From: Paracamarosporium sp. OC-R06-R3
Taxonomy: Eukaryota > Ascomycota > Dothideomycetes > Pleosporales > Didymosphaeriaceae
Assembly: GCA_019828545.1 (NCBI GenBank)
Contig: JACVRA010000457.1
Location: 1-64,000 of the forward strand
Reading direction: 5' to 3'
Length of the DNA: 64,000 nucleotides
The notes below the pieces were generated by a model that was not told the DNA's origin, did not search any database, and saw only the letters and a program-made list of their open reading frames with translations. Below are positions 22,411 through 33,751 of this stretch, one piece after another. Position numbers and translations under genes: made by a program. Numbering within the stretch: position 1 is the first letter of the stretch; every line of letters begins with the position of its first letter.

Positions 22411-23185
22411 TCAAACTAGGCCAACAAAGCCTAAACCCACAGCTGCGACCGCTCCCACTTTCCACCCGGGTCCCACAGTCTTAGCCGCCCCCTTGATTAC
22501 TGTCTTGGTAACACCCAGCTGACCTGTCAGCGTTCCCATGCCTATTTGGCCCTTCCCAGGTAGCGGAGCAGCTTCAGATAGCGCCTGGTTGCGGAGCGTA
22601 ATTGTGTGAGGAAGCCATGTCCGAGAGGTACCATCAATCCACGTTTCGAGCCATTGTACGGTGACGGATTCAGAAGGGTATTGGGTCGGTGCTGCCACTG
22701 CCGGGTTCGTCGGTGGAGTGAGGGGAGCGATGGGGTTTGGCACAGCCGTTACCTCCAGCGGTGCGGCCGGTACAACGCCGGGAGGGTTTGGCGGTACAAT
22801 TGCAGGAGGCTGTACAGGAGGCTGCGCAGGGGCTATATTCGTTGGAGCTGGAACATTCGGCGGGACGGCAGCATTCGTGTCGGTCTTAGGAGTTGTTGGA
22901 ACTGGTACCGCCGGAGGAACAACAGCTGGTGCTTGACGAAGACTATACGACATTGTCAACAATGGCCACCGCTTCAGAATTGCGCACAACTGACTCGAGC
23001 GCTTCAATTGTCAAACCTTCCACAATCTGGGTTCTTGTGGGAACATAAGCATCTGGCGTTGAGCCTGGAGTCGCAAAGGACGTTGTTGTGGAAGCAGATG
23101 TAAAGCGTAAAAGTTCGGCAAATTCGACCGGTTCGCCTAAGGTAAAAGATGGGAGCAAAAGTGCGATGATTGCTGGTTTCCGCAT
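22411..23185 (-). CDS. Proline-rich GPI-type cell-wall protein with interrupted frame
   Basis: The 5' part starts at 23185 with a signal peptide (MRKPAIIALLLPSFTLG) and runs to a stop near 22946. The 3' part is in the next register: a Pro/Ala/Val-rich region of about 80 residues, then VTVQWLETWIDGTSRTWLPH, then KGQIGMGTLTGQLGVTKTV, ending in a hydrophobic tail (VGAVAAVGLGFVGLV). That ending is typical of a group of fungal GPI-anchored wall proteins. An 85-nt GT-AG intron (22969-22885) would join the registers and give about 229 aa, but it removes proline-rich coding sequence and has no clear branch point. A one-base indel, real or from sequencing, is the alternative. The two halves clearly belong together. 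Confidence 0.6.
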
Positions 23186-24385
23186 TTTGGGGAGACCTTG
23201 AATGGCTAGAGACACAAGACTAGTACATCAGCAACTCATTCCTAGTGGTAGTGGCTAACTTACTCCAGGTGATGCTTCCCGAGCTCAAAATCGCAATGCT
23301 CTATCGAAGTTAGCAGGCGTACCTATTCGATGTTCGCTCAAGTACTGAAAACGAGAGATGACTTTGAACAGATGCTGCCAAAAATCGAAACAAGCGCTGT
23401 TCTTGTAAAATGTTGCGCTCTCAGATTCGATATTCAACTACCAGGTATCGTGTTCGAATAAGTTCGCATACGATGAACTGCGTGTGGAAGATGCTATGAA
23501 AGCACAATTGCAAAAAGCGCCGACTTAAAATTGCTCAGTAAAAGGGCGTGCTCTGTGAGAGACATTCGAAAAAAAGCTGCGAACTGGTTTTCATGGCGTG
23601 AGCCCGTGATGGTTGGGGCAGGAACGTTACCATCCTGGAGGCGGGCGACAACGTGGAATGCGGGAACTGGTGCCCAAGATAGAAGCAAGGGACGTCCCTC
23701 CGCATTAGCGCTTTCCATATATTCTTAAAGATTTCCAGCCTCTTCGAGATAAGGCTGGAACATAGTTCTGCTGAATTCGTGCAGCATCCCATAAGTATTC
23801 GTGAGTACGGAAAGATGAGGAACTGAGTTTATTTTAGCTATGCTATCTCCTTCTCCCTCTCACTACACGCCTCTCCATCCTCATCTTCATCTTACCCTTA
23901 TCCTTCCAGCACAGACAGCAAAACACCCTCATTTCGTCGAACAGTAATCTCTATTACAAGGCATATAACATTAAATTCTATCATGATTAAACCTGCCAGC
24001 CAGTCCACGAAAGAAAAGAAGAAAGGAAGTAAACAATTGAACCCAAGACTCACAAACTGCCATGAACAGAGCCAGGGTACATGTGCAAGCCCCTATACTT
24101 GAAACCACAAGTCTATGTACAGAAAGCGAAAAATAAGTAAACACTATCCATGAGAAAATTAAGTTTTGAAGGAAAAGAAAAGAAAAGAAAGATAAGTTCG
24201 GCATGAACAGCGTCAGACGAAAACTCTCGCGCTGCTCGGAAGAGAAAGGAAGTTGGCGTAAACGAGGAAAGTCCCATACAGACGGAACGCCGTGTGTATC
24301 GACGTATAGTAGTAGATTATCTTAAAGTAGAAAACGGAGGAAAGTCATGCAAGCAACGACGTCGGAAAAACCGAAGAAAGAATGC
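23186..24385. other. Intergenic
   Basis: No coding sequence recognised. A purine tract of AAAGG/AAAAG units lies at about 24168-24190. A C/T-rich patch lies near 23850-23930. Confidence 0.5.
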
Positions 24386-25637
24386 TTACCACAACACCCA
24401 GCCCAAGAGACCGACAAGAAGGAAAATATACATAGAATGTACACTAGAAAGTCTCCTGGCGAAGTTCCCATTCGTAGTATGATATATCGTCTGACCAGGT
24501 GTCTTATCACCTCCGTCTTGCGAGAAAAAGTATGTCTCCGCGTTAAAACCATCAGGTGCGACGGTCTGCTCCGGGATAGAGCACACTTTCAAAGGATCGA
24601 ACGTCGAACACTGCTGTGTATACTTCTTGTTCCGCTCGGAATCTGTCGAGTTGAAGTACGCCTTGACGTACGATATGGTCATGGCTGTGTCCTGCACTGG
24701 TGGTCCCGCCGACCACAGTGGATCGCCGTTGCTCCAGTGGTTCATGAACATGCGACCGGCAGAAGTGGGAATGTTTGTCGTCAATTGGTGCATTATCTGG
24801 CCGTCGACGTAGAAGATGACGCTGTCGGGTGCCCAGTCGAAGCGGTACTCGTGGAACTGCTCGTCTGGTCGAAAGGGAAGATGCTGGATCTGGTATCCGG
24901 TGGTGTCGGATGCATCGTAGCCGTTTCTTACGGATTGGGGGGATTGAAGGACGAGTTGTACTGCTCCTTGGGACTCGTTGAATTGTTTGGAGAGGAATTC
25001 CATGTCGATTTCTTGAGAGTTGTTGTAGAACTGTTACAGTCAACGAAACCAATCAGACCTGAATCGCGACGCTCTACCCTTACCCAGAAGAAAGCACCGC
25101 ATGTCCCGCTTTGTCCCGATAGTTTCATTCCTACACGAAAGCTGCCGTAGAGAGCGTCGTCACGCACTGTAGCAACTTCGGCACTGCCAATGAGCCCACG
25201 CGACTGATCACTGCGCACCCACAACTTCAACCCTGCATCACCGCCGCTTTTCGAATCACCAGACCACGCGTGCGAGTCCTTTAGCGGGTTAAGTTCTACG
25301 TTTGCGAGGTCGAAATCTTTGCCATATGGCCCTCGCGCATCTTTAGCTGAGACGTTGTATTCCTGTGGCTGCCACCCAAATTCCGTGCAGTTGTCGCCGC
25401 TTGTGTGTAGGAAATCATTTTCTATAAGATGGGTAAAGACTTGCGGCGTCGCGTCGGCGGTCTTGTTGATGGCGTAGCCGCATTCGCAGTCGGCATTGGC
25501 TTAACAGTCGCGTTAGCGCTTCATAGTTTCTGTAAGACTGGTCGCTTGCGCAGATGGCTGTGTGAATACGTACCGAACCGAGACATGGTAGCAACTAACC
25601 ATGGAATTGCGCCACAGGCTTTACGTAGCCTAGTCAT
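24386..25637 (-). CDS. GH16 cell-wall glucanase/transglycosidase (CRH-like)
   Basis: Three exons: 25637-25574, 25499-25084 and 25030-24386; 374 aa. A signal-type N-terminus (MTRLRKACGAIPWLVATMSRF) precedes a lectin/glucanase fold. Exon 3 begins FYNNSQEIDMEFLSK, with the GH16 ExDxE catalytic signature at E167, D169 and E171. Downstream are FHEYRFDWAPDSVIFYVDG and FMNHWSNGDPLWS, both typical of the family. The C-terminus ends in a hydrophobic stretch (MYIFLLVGLLGWVLW), suggesting GPI or membrane anchoring. Crh-type enzymes join chitin to beta-glucan; simple endoglucanase activity cannot be excluded. Intron 1 (74 nt) contains GCTAAC near its acceptor, and intron 2 is 53 nt. Minor doubt attaches to the 64-nt first exon. 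Confidence 0.85.
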
Positions 25638-27072
25638 GTTTGAAATGGAAGAAGTGAGCGTGTTGAAAGTCAGAGGGCCAGCAGCAAAGTGCGAAGAGAG
25701 CGATAGACAGGGCAAATGCCAACAAGGAGTGAAGGCGATTAAGTACCGAAGCAAAGGTTGAGGCCAGGAGAGGGGGAGGGCAAGCAGAGCCACGCTCCTT
25801 CCGCAGTGTGGCAGTGGATCTAACCTGCCCAGATATTGCTGAACCAGTGAGAAGCACGGCACTGTCTGCCTTTCTTTTAAGATGTGGCAGGGAAAGTAGT
25901 AACTGATAGTTCCGAACGTTCACCGAGCAACGGTGCGGGAGCCTAAGTCTGCACCGTCTAATATGTCAAACGGAAAGCAAGAGGTGGGACCAACGGCAGC
26001 CCTCGACCTGACCCGACGTGCAGAGCCTCCGGTTCGCGGACCAGCCCAGAAAATACACGGCAGTGGGCTGCAGCTGCAGTGCAACCAGCTCTCCCTTGTG
26101 CAAACGCCTCCATCCCTCGCCAGCGACCAGGAAAGTGGGTGTGTGTGATGACGAGGGCTGTGCATTCGGACAGCTCGCAGAAGATATGCTCACGGCAAGG
26201 GATTCCTGGACTGCCTCGAATCCGGCTTGCTGGAAACGAGAGTGACAGCTCGGCATCGCCTTGGCTGTGCTATGTTGGAAGGGCGGACATTCACTGTTGC
26301 CGCACCCTCTACCAACGTCAAGAGGTTGGAGGGGAAACAACCCATGCAGCACCACCAAGAAAACGGTGCATGACAGACTAGCGAAAGCGTGTGCTGGCGC
26401 CGTCTCATTTCTTTGGCTTGTGTGTTGCATGGTGGATGTCGTGTGTGACCCCCGCTGCACCTTTCGGACAATAAACAACGCTACCCGTGACTCACCTGTA
26501 GAACGGGCCAATTGCACACCACCTATCACCTGCACCTCACCTTTCCTGTGTGCATCTCGGATTCTCTCAAGACCAAACCACTAATCAAATTCTTAATGAA
26601 CTATCAACCCCCGTCATAGCAATCGGTACCGCTTCAACAAACCCATCTTGACGCTGTTGACTCATCACGAAACTATGATGGGCCTAGCCGATCGATTCTG
26701 GACGAAACAAAATGTTTAATAATCGATCAAATCAACTTTCGCCGATTCGATGGTTTCTTGTCAAGACCAAAATTTGGGCATCAACATCTCGTTTCATTGA
26801 TTACAAACGTAGCTAAGAATGAGCATTCCAAAGTAGAAAGCCTCCATGTCGAAGGCCTAACCGAACCTTAGCGCTGGGCAAGATAATGTCATATTCGCGG
26901 TGTTCCGTCACATGCCCGTCGTAGCTTGTACCTAAGCTTGCCTATAAGATGCCTCGTAATGCGCGCCTTGGAAGTCGTGTCCGTGAAAGCAATAACAGCC
27001 TCATTTCGTGCCCTGGAAACGCCAACTCGAGTTCCTATTATCAACAACGTCAAATGCGTTTGTGGGGTATCA
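25638..27072. other. Intergenic
   Basis: GC-rich to about 26.5 kb and more AT-rich after. Overlapping open frames on both strands at 25.9-26.6 kb are low-complexity shadows of one another and resemble no protein. Confidence 0.45.
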
Positions 27073-30000
27073 TCACAAGAATCCAGACTCAGAGAGAAGC
27101 CTACGAAGCTGTTAGTCTCGCAAAAATTACACTTTGGATCATGTCATGGACTGACCTTGCAATCTTCTCGTCTTCACGCTCTCTTGGCTCGACCTGCAAA
27201 CTCGTCTCGTACATTCCCTGCACGTCACCCGCCGAGTTCATGTTGGTCAGTATGTAATCTTGCAGTTCCGGAACGGGCTGCAGCGGGTAGGGCACGTTCT
27301 GGTACTGCTGGATGTCGCGCATCACCTCGGCAGTCTTTGCCCGTTTGGCAAAGTTTATGAGGTTGGTCTTCTTGATCAGCGAAGGAATACCATCTTCAAT
27401 AAACGTCAAATCGGTGAGATATACACCTGGTCCTGTCAGCAAAGCTTTTCTTCATCACTACTACCGACAAGCAACCATACCGAAGAAGGGGATGCATGGT
27501 GGGTTCGCCTTATGCAGTGTCTCTCGATAGTCTGTGAAGTTCTTAGTACTACCCATGAGCTTCCGCATATTCTCAAGAGTCGTCATTGATCGTGCATTAA
27601 CGGCTTGCCATGTCCTATTGAGTCGAGCAATGGGCGCGGTTCCAAGCGCCGAAATGATCGACGTTAGAGTCGAGAAATTGTTTAGCAGACGACATTTTTC
27701 TGCCACATTCACAAAGTGCTTGATGACAATCACTCTTCGTTTGACGTCTTGTTGCGTCAAGATCATTTGGGCGACCCAGTTGGTCAACTGATTCGAGTGG
27801 AGAATCAATGCCTTCACGTTCGAAGCTGGATCGGGTTCTCCCGGCGCCAGCTTCTTCTGCCACGTCTTGTTCAGACACTCAGTAGGTCGGATTTTGCCGT
27901 AGAGCCGGGACTCAATTATGGTCAATTGCCGTGCGAATTCCGTAGGATCAATGTCAAGGAACTTGAGCTTTTTCATGTGCTTGGGCAAAATCGGTTGGGG
28001 TGTTTGTGCATTGAGGGTGAGGACCATTCGTTTTATTGGCATGTCAGGACCTCGAGATCGCTGCTCAACCGACGTCATCAACGGAGCAGCACCAGGAGTA
28101 CTGGTCGTCGCCACATGATCCTTGGCGAAATTGTACACCCTTTGAATTAGTATTCTTGCGTCTTCGTCGTTGCCTTCCATCCAATAATTGTCAAACCAAC
28201 TCTTAAGAATGTTGACCACACGGAAACGTATCGGCTTCTGCTTTTTATCAACCCAGGTCTGGTAGTCCTCTTTTGCAAGCCCGTACGGTGGTTGAATGCT
28301 CCATCTCTTGACGAGCATCTCGAAAAGTTCCGAGGCGGTTGTGAACGATCGGTAAGTGAGGAGGAAAGTGTTGTTGAACGCAGGATCCAGTCGATCATGT
28401 CGTGTTAGCTGTTCCACAAGCCCTTGAAGCGTGCCTCCGCGAAGCTGAGCTGGGTTTGATTTGTGATCGTATGATATTTCGCCCTCGTGGTCAAGCTTCA
28501 GGAACTCAGGCACCTCTTCAATCGTTGTCTGAGGGATGTTGGGCACTTCTCCAAAAAAGTCCTTGATCTTCTTGCTGCTGTTCGCAGTGCGAATTGGTTC
28601 CACCACTTTATCTTCTAGTGACGTACCCTCACTATATGTATGAGATTGCGGCACATCTTTCAAAAGCGGCCTCGAGCTACTTGAGCCTCCGAGGGCATGC
28701 AAACTTCCTACTTCAGTGTCTGTGTTTCGTCGCGGGTCGTTGCGCACAACGATATCAGCCAAAGGTATAGCTTCCGACAAATGCTGTAGTAGACCGTACT
28801 GTTGTACGATACTGGTTTCGAGGTCGCGTGAAACCGCTCGACAACCGTTAATCCTTTCTTCCAAGGAGTCGCCACGATTCTCGGCCCATTCATCAGCTAA
28901 CGGAGCAGCAACACCTTGACAGCTAATTACTAGCTCTGAAACCAAGTCATAAACCTTCTGCTTTTGCACACTAAACTCGCCTAGTTGCTGTCCCTGCATA
29001 GTCGAGCTGATAGAGGAGAGGTTGATTGACTCGATCGTGGATATCCAAGGACGGCAGACGTCTAGAACCTTGCCAGCAGCGTTGCAGACGCTGTCACCGA
29101 TGATCTGATGTCTGTATGGTGTGACGATCTTGTCGCGAACGACGAGTTGCTCGTCTAATCTTCGAATGCTGGAGACAATCAACCGCTTCAAGTCTTCCAG
29201 ACGCTCCAGTACGCGAGAATCGAGCTTTACAGTAGGCTCAACCATCGGCTCATAGTCTTCTTGATCAATGAATGAGGTCGAGATGGATGCATTTTGAACA
29301 TCAACGCCATTGTTGTGCCAATTACCGCCCGCAGGGGTGCCAACCACGAATCCAGGAACAAGACGAGGGATGTCCTCCCCGCGCTGTTGTCGGGCGACCT
29401 CGACAAAGCCATATACGCCGTTCAGAACGCCATCGGCCTCTTTCAAACACTTTGAATACGAGTCTGGTGGAGGGAAGTCTGCAGCAGCAATATGGGACGA
29501 GAGAACTAGCTTAGAAAATCTTGACATGGTCTCCCGAAAGTGGGGATAGAGAGCCTTGTTGGTCGAAATGATCGAAGGATTGCCGGAGTGATTGTCGGTT
29601 GTTCCAGACCCAGCAGCAAGAATCAACCGTAAGTGATCAGATATGTCTTCTGCTCGCTTTACAAACTCGGAGCGGTCGCTGTTGTTAATTGCCTGTCGAT
29701 AGCGTTCAATGGCTCGACGCATGTCCTCAACCATGCGGTTCCATGTAAGAGGTATGGGATTAACATCATCGTAGAACTTCCGAGCCATGGCGGAAGTCAT
29801 GTGTGGACCACCCATAGGATTGTTAGTAAATGAGGTGTTAGAGGTCCCAAGAGGGGGGATGTTGGCGACTGAAAAGCTCATACCATTTGCATCCATCGAC
29901 CGTTCAAAGGCAGAAGCTTGGTTCATAGAATCCATTGACGTCGCAGGCGACACGCCATCGGATAGCCTCTTGCGACCCGGCTGAGTCAAAAGTGTCAGTA

Positions 30001-30653
30001 AGACTGTCTCACACATCAGACGGGGCCGAGCTTACCAAAGAGCTGTGCGAGCCCATCATGCCCGGACCTTCGAAGTCCGAAGCTGAGTTCTCGTCGTCTG
30101 TATCTTCCACATTGTAACCAGATGCCAGCAGTTCCGCGGGTGGTCTGGAGGAATCGGGTATGAAGACGTTGACGCGATCGCGGGGGCCATTTTCATTGGC
30201 CGAAGGTGTCTCGAGGGGCAACTCCATGGTGCTCACGCCGGTGAGGGTGTTGAAATAGAACAAGCGGCCGTCGGATGTGGCCTGGGGTATCCAGAATGCC
30301 GCCTGATCCTCTTTGCTGTTATCATTGCCATTGCGCTCAATAGGCAGGATGGTGTCGTTGCCGTTGATGGACTCAGTGTCAGAGTTCGTGTAATCGGTGC
30401 CCCCTAGAGACTGCGAGTCGTCCTTGTCAATATCTGCGCCGTTCCGCAGATCGTCCACGTCGTCGGCCGCGCGGGTAACGACTGCGCAGTAGTTACTGGG
30501 GAACCAGCCGCGAACGCCGTTGATCACCCCGTCCCACCAGCCACTCTCTAGCTGTGTTATGACCTGGATGATGTCGCCCTGCCGGAAACTCAAGCTTGTG
30601 CGGTCGTCGGCGTCATAGTCGTATAAAGCCCTTACATAGAGGCTCCCAGACAT
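27073..30653 (-). CDS. SH3-WW Ras guanine-nucleotide exchange factor (CDC25-like)
   Basis: Four exons: 30653-30036, 29980-27481, 27426-27156 and 27100-27073; introns of 55, 54 and 55 nt; 1138 aa. Order of domains: SH3 at about 5-62 ([22 protein letters not shown] to GWFPSNYC), WW-like at about 133-165 ([20 protein letters not shown]), a long helical middle, RasGEF-N at about 715-830 ([16 protein letters not shown]), and catalytic RasGEF at about 880-1125 ([15 protein letters not shown], then [16 protein letters not shown] across intron 2). The 28-nt last exon supplies LLSESGFL, the conserved end of fungal Cdc25 proteins; reading through would lose it. The product activates Ras upstream of cAMP/MAPK signalling at the membrane. 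An upstream in-frame ATG at 30764 adds 37 unlikely residues; [14 protein letters not shown] is preferred. Confidence 0.9.
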
Positions 30654-33600
30654 TGTGGACTGCGTGGGAAGAGACGTGCAGAGGGGGATGCGTGAAGGGA
30701 CGCCGTCGCGTGGGTCTGTCGCGGGGGAATGTGCGCTTTCTTCGAGAAAGAACGTTAGCCACACCGGTGCAGCTGCGAGAGCCCGAGGGCTGCTGAGGAA
30801 ACACTCCCGCGTCGAGGTGTAGAGGTGCTCCGCGTGCTATGGGCGGCGTTGCGATCTGCTCGTGCCTTTGGTAGGGGGCACGAAGGTGTTGGGCTGGTGG
30901 CCGCCGCCTGGGCGCTAATTCCGCGGCAGAATTGCAGCGAATGAGCAGTGCAAATACGCGGTAGACGTGCGAACAGAGACGCGCAAGCGGGAACTGAAGT
31001 TTAGAGAGCGGGACGCGCCGGGAGGTCACTTCGAATGCACGAACCCGGGGCAGTTGGCTGAGCTGGACTGGACTCCGTGAGGGATCACACCGGAACCGCC
31101 TCGCGTCACACGTGATCTGGGCAAAAGACAATGCATCGTATGCTGGTTGAGTTTACAGATACGTCTTGTCCTTAGACTTATTCGATATCGCGATATCATG
31201 TCATATACAATGTCGGCAATGGTTTGCCTATCTCTCGAGGTACGTTGTCGCCGTCGCGAAAGCATAGAATCCCCTACCTGTCAAAGCCGCGACGATGCCT
31301 GCCACAACGCAGATGTGGTACGAGACACCGACATCCTCGAGCGTGCCCCACCCCAACTTCACATCTAGACCGCTCAACTGAGGGGGACAACACACGCCCT
31401 GTTACCGGCTGACTCGATGTCTAGCGATGCGCAGCTCCGACTACCGGTAGACCCATGACGCTGAGCTCGGAAGGGAGTCCTGACCGACGACAGGGCCCTG
31501 TGCAACGGGATGGGCCGTGTTCATACCAAGGCCACCCGTGGAACGCCGACCTATCAGCTGCCTTTTGTTTTGAGAAGAACTTCCCGGCTGCGGCAGCACT
31601 TGCTCATCGTCAACGCACAGCCAGAAAGTCTTCAATGGGTTTGCGAACAAGTTGTTTGACCTGAATAATGTTGCATATAGTGTCTGGATAGCAATATATC
31701 ATAACTATTATACGCAGGGCAATGTGCAGGCTTGACCTTGCCGGAGAATGCTCAGAACCGTTAGTCGTTCGCGTGGAAACGGACAATGTGCGCCCCTCAG
31801 CAATGGTGGGTTTGAGGCTTCCGCTCTAACTTTTCCGAGAAAGCGTCTCTTCCACGTGAAGAGACGGAGCTGGGCCTCAGTGACATGCGCAGAGCCAGAA
31901 ACTCCGTCGCAGAGATGACTGTACCCAGGCAGTCGCGCAAGAGTCTTGTTGCTCAGAACATCGACATCCGGCGCCGCAACGACAGCGATGATTTTCTAGG
32001 AAAGACTTAAGAAATCATCGACAGGCCCTTCAGCGTCTTGTGCTCTGCTACGGTAAGGTGCCGCGATCCGCATTTGAAACCAGGAGCAGACCCATTTCTT
32101 CTGGAGCATTACGGGATCCGTATTAGCGCGGGGGTTCTGATGCACAAGTAATGCCCCTCTTTAAAAAGTTGCAGCGCGGGTTGGCTGAGGTACAAGGTAG
32201 GCTTCCGAGAGGTCGCTTGGGCGTTTCATTTCATTTCAGTATCATCAGTGTGAGAAAAAGTAAAAACCGGAAATGACTTGGCGAGCGAGGCGCGTATCCG
32301 AGTCTTTTACCGCCGGTTTCCCACGCGTAAGGATTAAGGTCGTCGCCCGCAATCCTTGGAGGCGAGCGGGGCAACAAACAGACAGGTCATCTTCCTGCTG
32401 ACCAGGATCAATTGAGCCTTCAGACTCCTTTTCGGGTTCTTTGAGTACGTGCGCGAACCGTGCTGGGGCACGCCATGGTATGGTAGTGTGTTGCAAACAT
32501 GGAGATGTCTGCACAGCTTTTGAGTTCCAATCAACAGGACTGGAACAAACTTTGGCGTCCTCATGCGACTCGATGGTGCTAAGGCTAGGCTGGTGGGTCC
32601 GGGGAAGAATATCCAGCTCCCGTTGCTACGGGCCTTCGCTAGGAACGAGTAAGTTGATGCCGATCGGTCCCGGCGCATCCAAGATTACTGGCGGGCATGG
32701 GCTGGCTGTTGGTGAAATTTAGAGGCTCGTCCTGGCGTCATGGTGTGAGACAAAGATAGCCCCTTTTCCGCCGTCGTCATGAGATGAGCATAACGGAAGT
32801 GGGCTGGAGGGGGCGGCTCACCCGAGGGCTGTAATCTTTGCTGCTGGGTCAGTAACTTTAGGCACGAAGATGCGCCGGAAGGCGGTGTGAATATGCGGTC
32901 GTTGGCAGAAGTGGACCACGTGAGGATACATAGGGCATAGCGACTCCATACCGCTCTTTCTGAGAAGGTATCACACAGGACTAGGCCTGGGTTCGCGAGG
33001 TACGTACCCGAGTGCAGGCTGTTGGAGCGGCGGTTGGACGGCGGGCTGCCATGTTGCGCTCTAGTCAGCGCGCGGCGGGCGCGGAGGCAACGCTGCGGGC
33101 GGGTCTGCAGCCACATGACGCAGGCGGGTTGAGGTTGTGCTCCCGGGCGTTGCAGCTGGAGGGAGGGCTGGGGCTGGGACGCGTCGTGGTGGTGGTCGCG
33201 CAGCGGAAGCTACAAGCTCCAGGTTGGAGGGGCAAGAGCAGCCCCGCCGCCGACCAAACTGTCAACAGTGAGGGGCAGCGCGCATCAACACCGCGAGGCA
33301 TGTCAGCACCAGGGAATAGTCTAAACAACGGGCGCGAAAAGAAACGAGAGCCGCACCCGCGGCGGGCGAGGACGTGGCACCAGCTCACGGCCCCAGCTAG
33401 CCTCACTCACGCTGGCCACAGCACTGACAGTGGGCGGCTGGCATGACTAACCCTACCCCTCGCTCTTTCCCTCTCCCCCCCCTTTAGTTCGCTAAGGTCG
33501 CTCTTGCCCGCGCTCGCCCTTCACCCATCACCTCCATTATTTCCATCCCACCCGCCGTCGAGTCAACCCCCGAGACGTTTTTCTATCACCGGCTGCAGTC

Positions 33601-33751
33601 CGGCACGCCTATTTCTATGCGAACGCCGACCTCGACGCGAAGGAATGCTACTAGACTCACCCTGCACGCTTTAATCCCGTCGCGCACCTGGCAGCACCGC
33701 CCTCACTTCCGAGCCATCTCGACGTAGGGACCAAGCCTCCTCCCCCGCTTC
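30654..33751. other. 3.1-kb intergenic region
   Basis: It separates two divergent regulatory genes. No recognisable coding sequence. The 400 bases before 33752 are strongly pyrimidine-rich and probably form the leader of the zinc-finger gene. Open frames near 32.3-33.4 kb overlap on both strands and have random composition. Confidence 0.5.

Noticed and set aside
25966..26584. Overlapping open frames on both strands
   Set aside because: GC-driven chance frames with no splice logic or recognisable motif.
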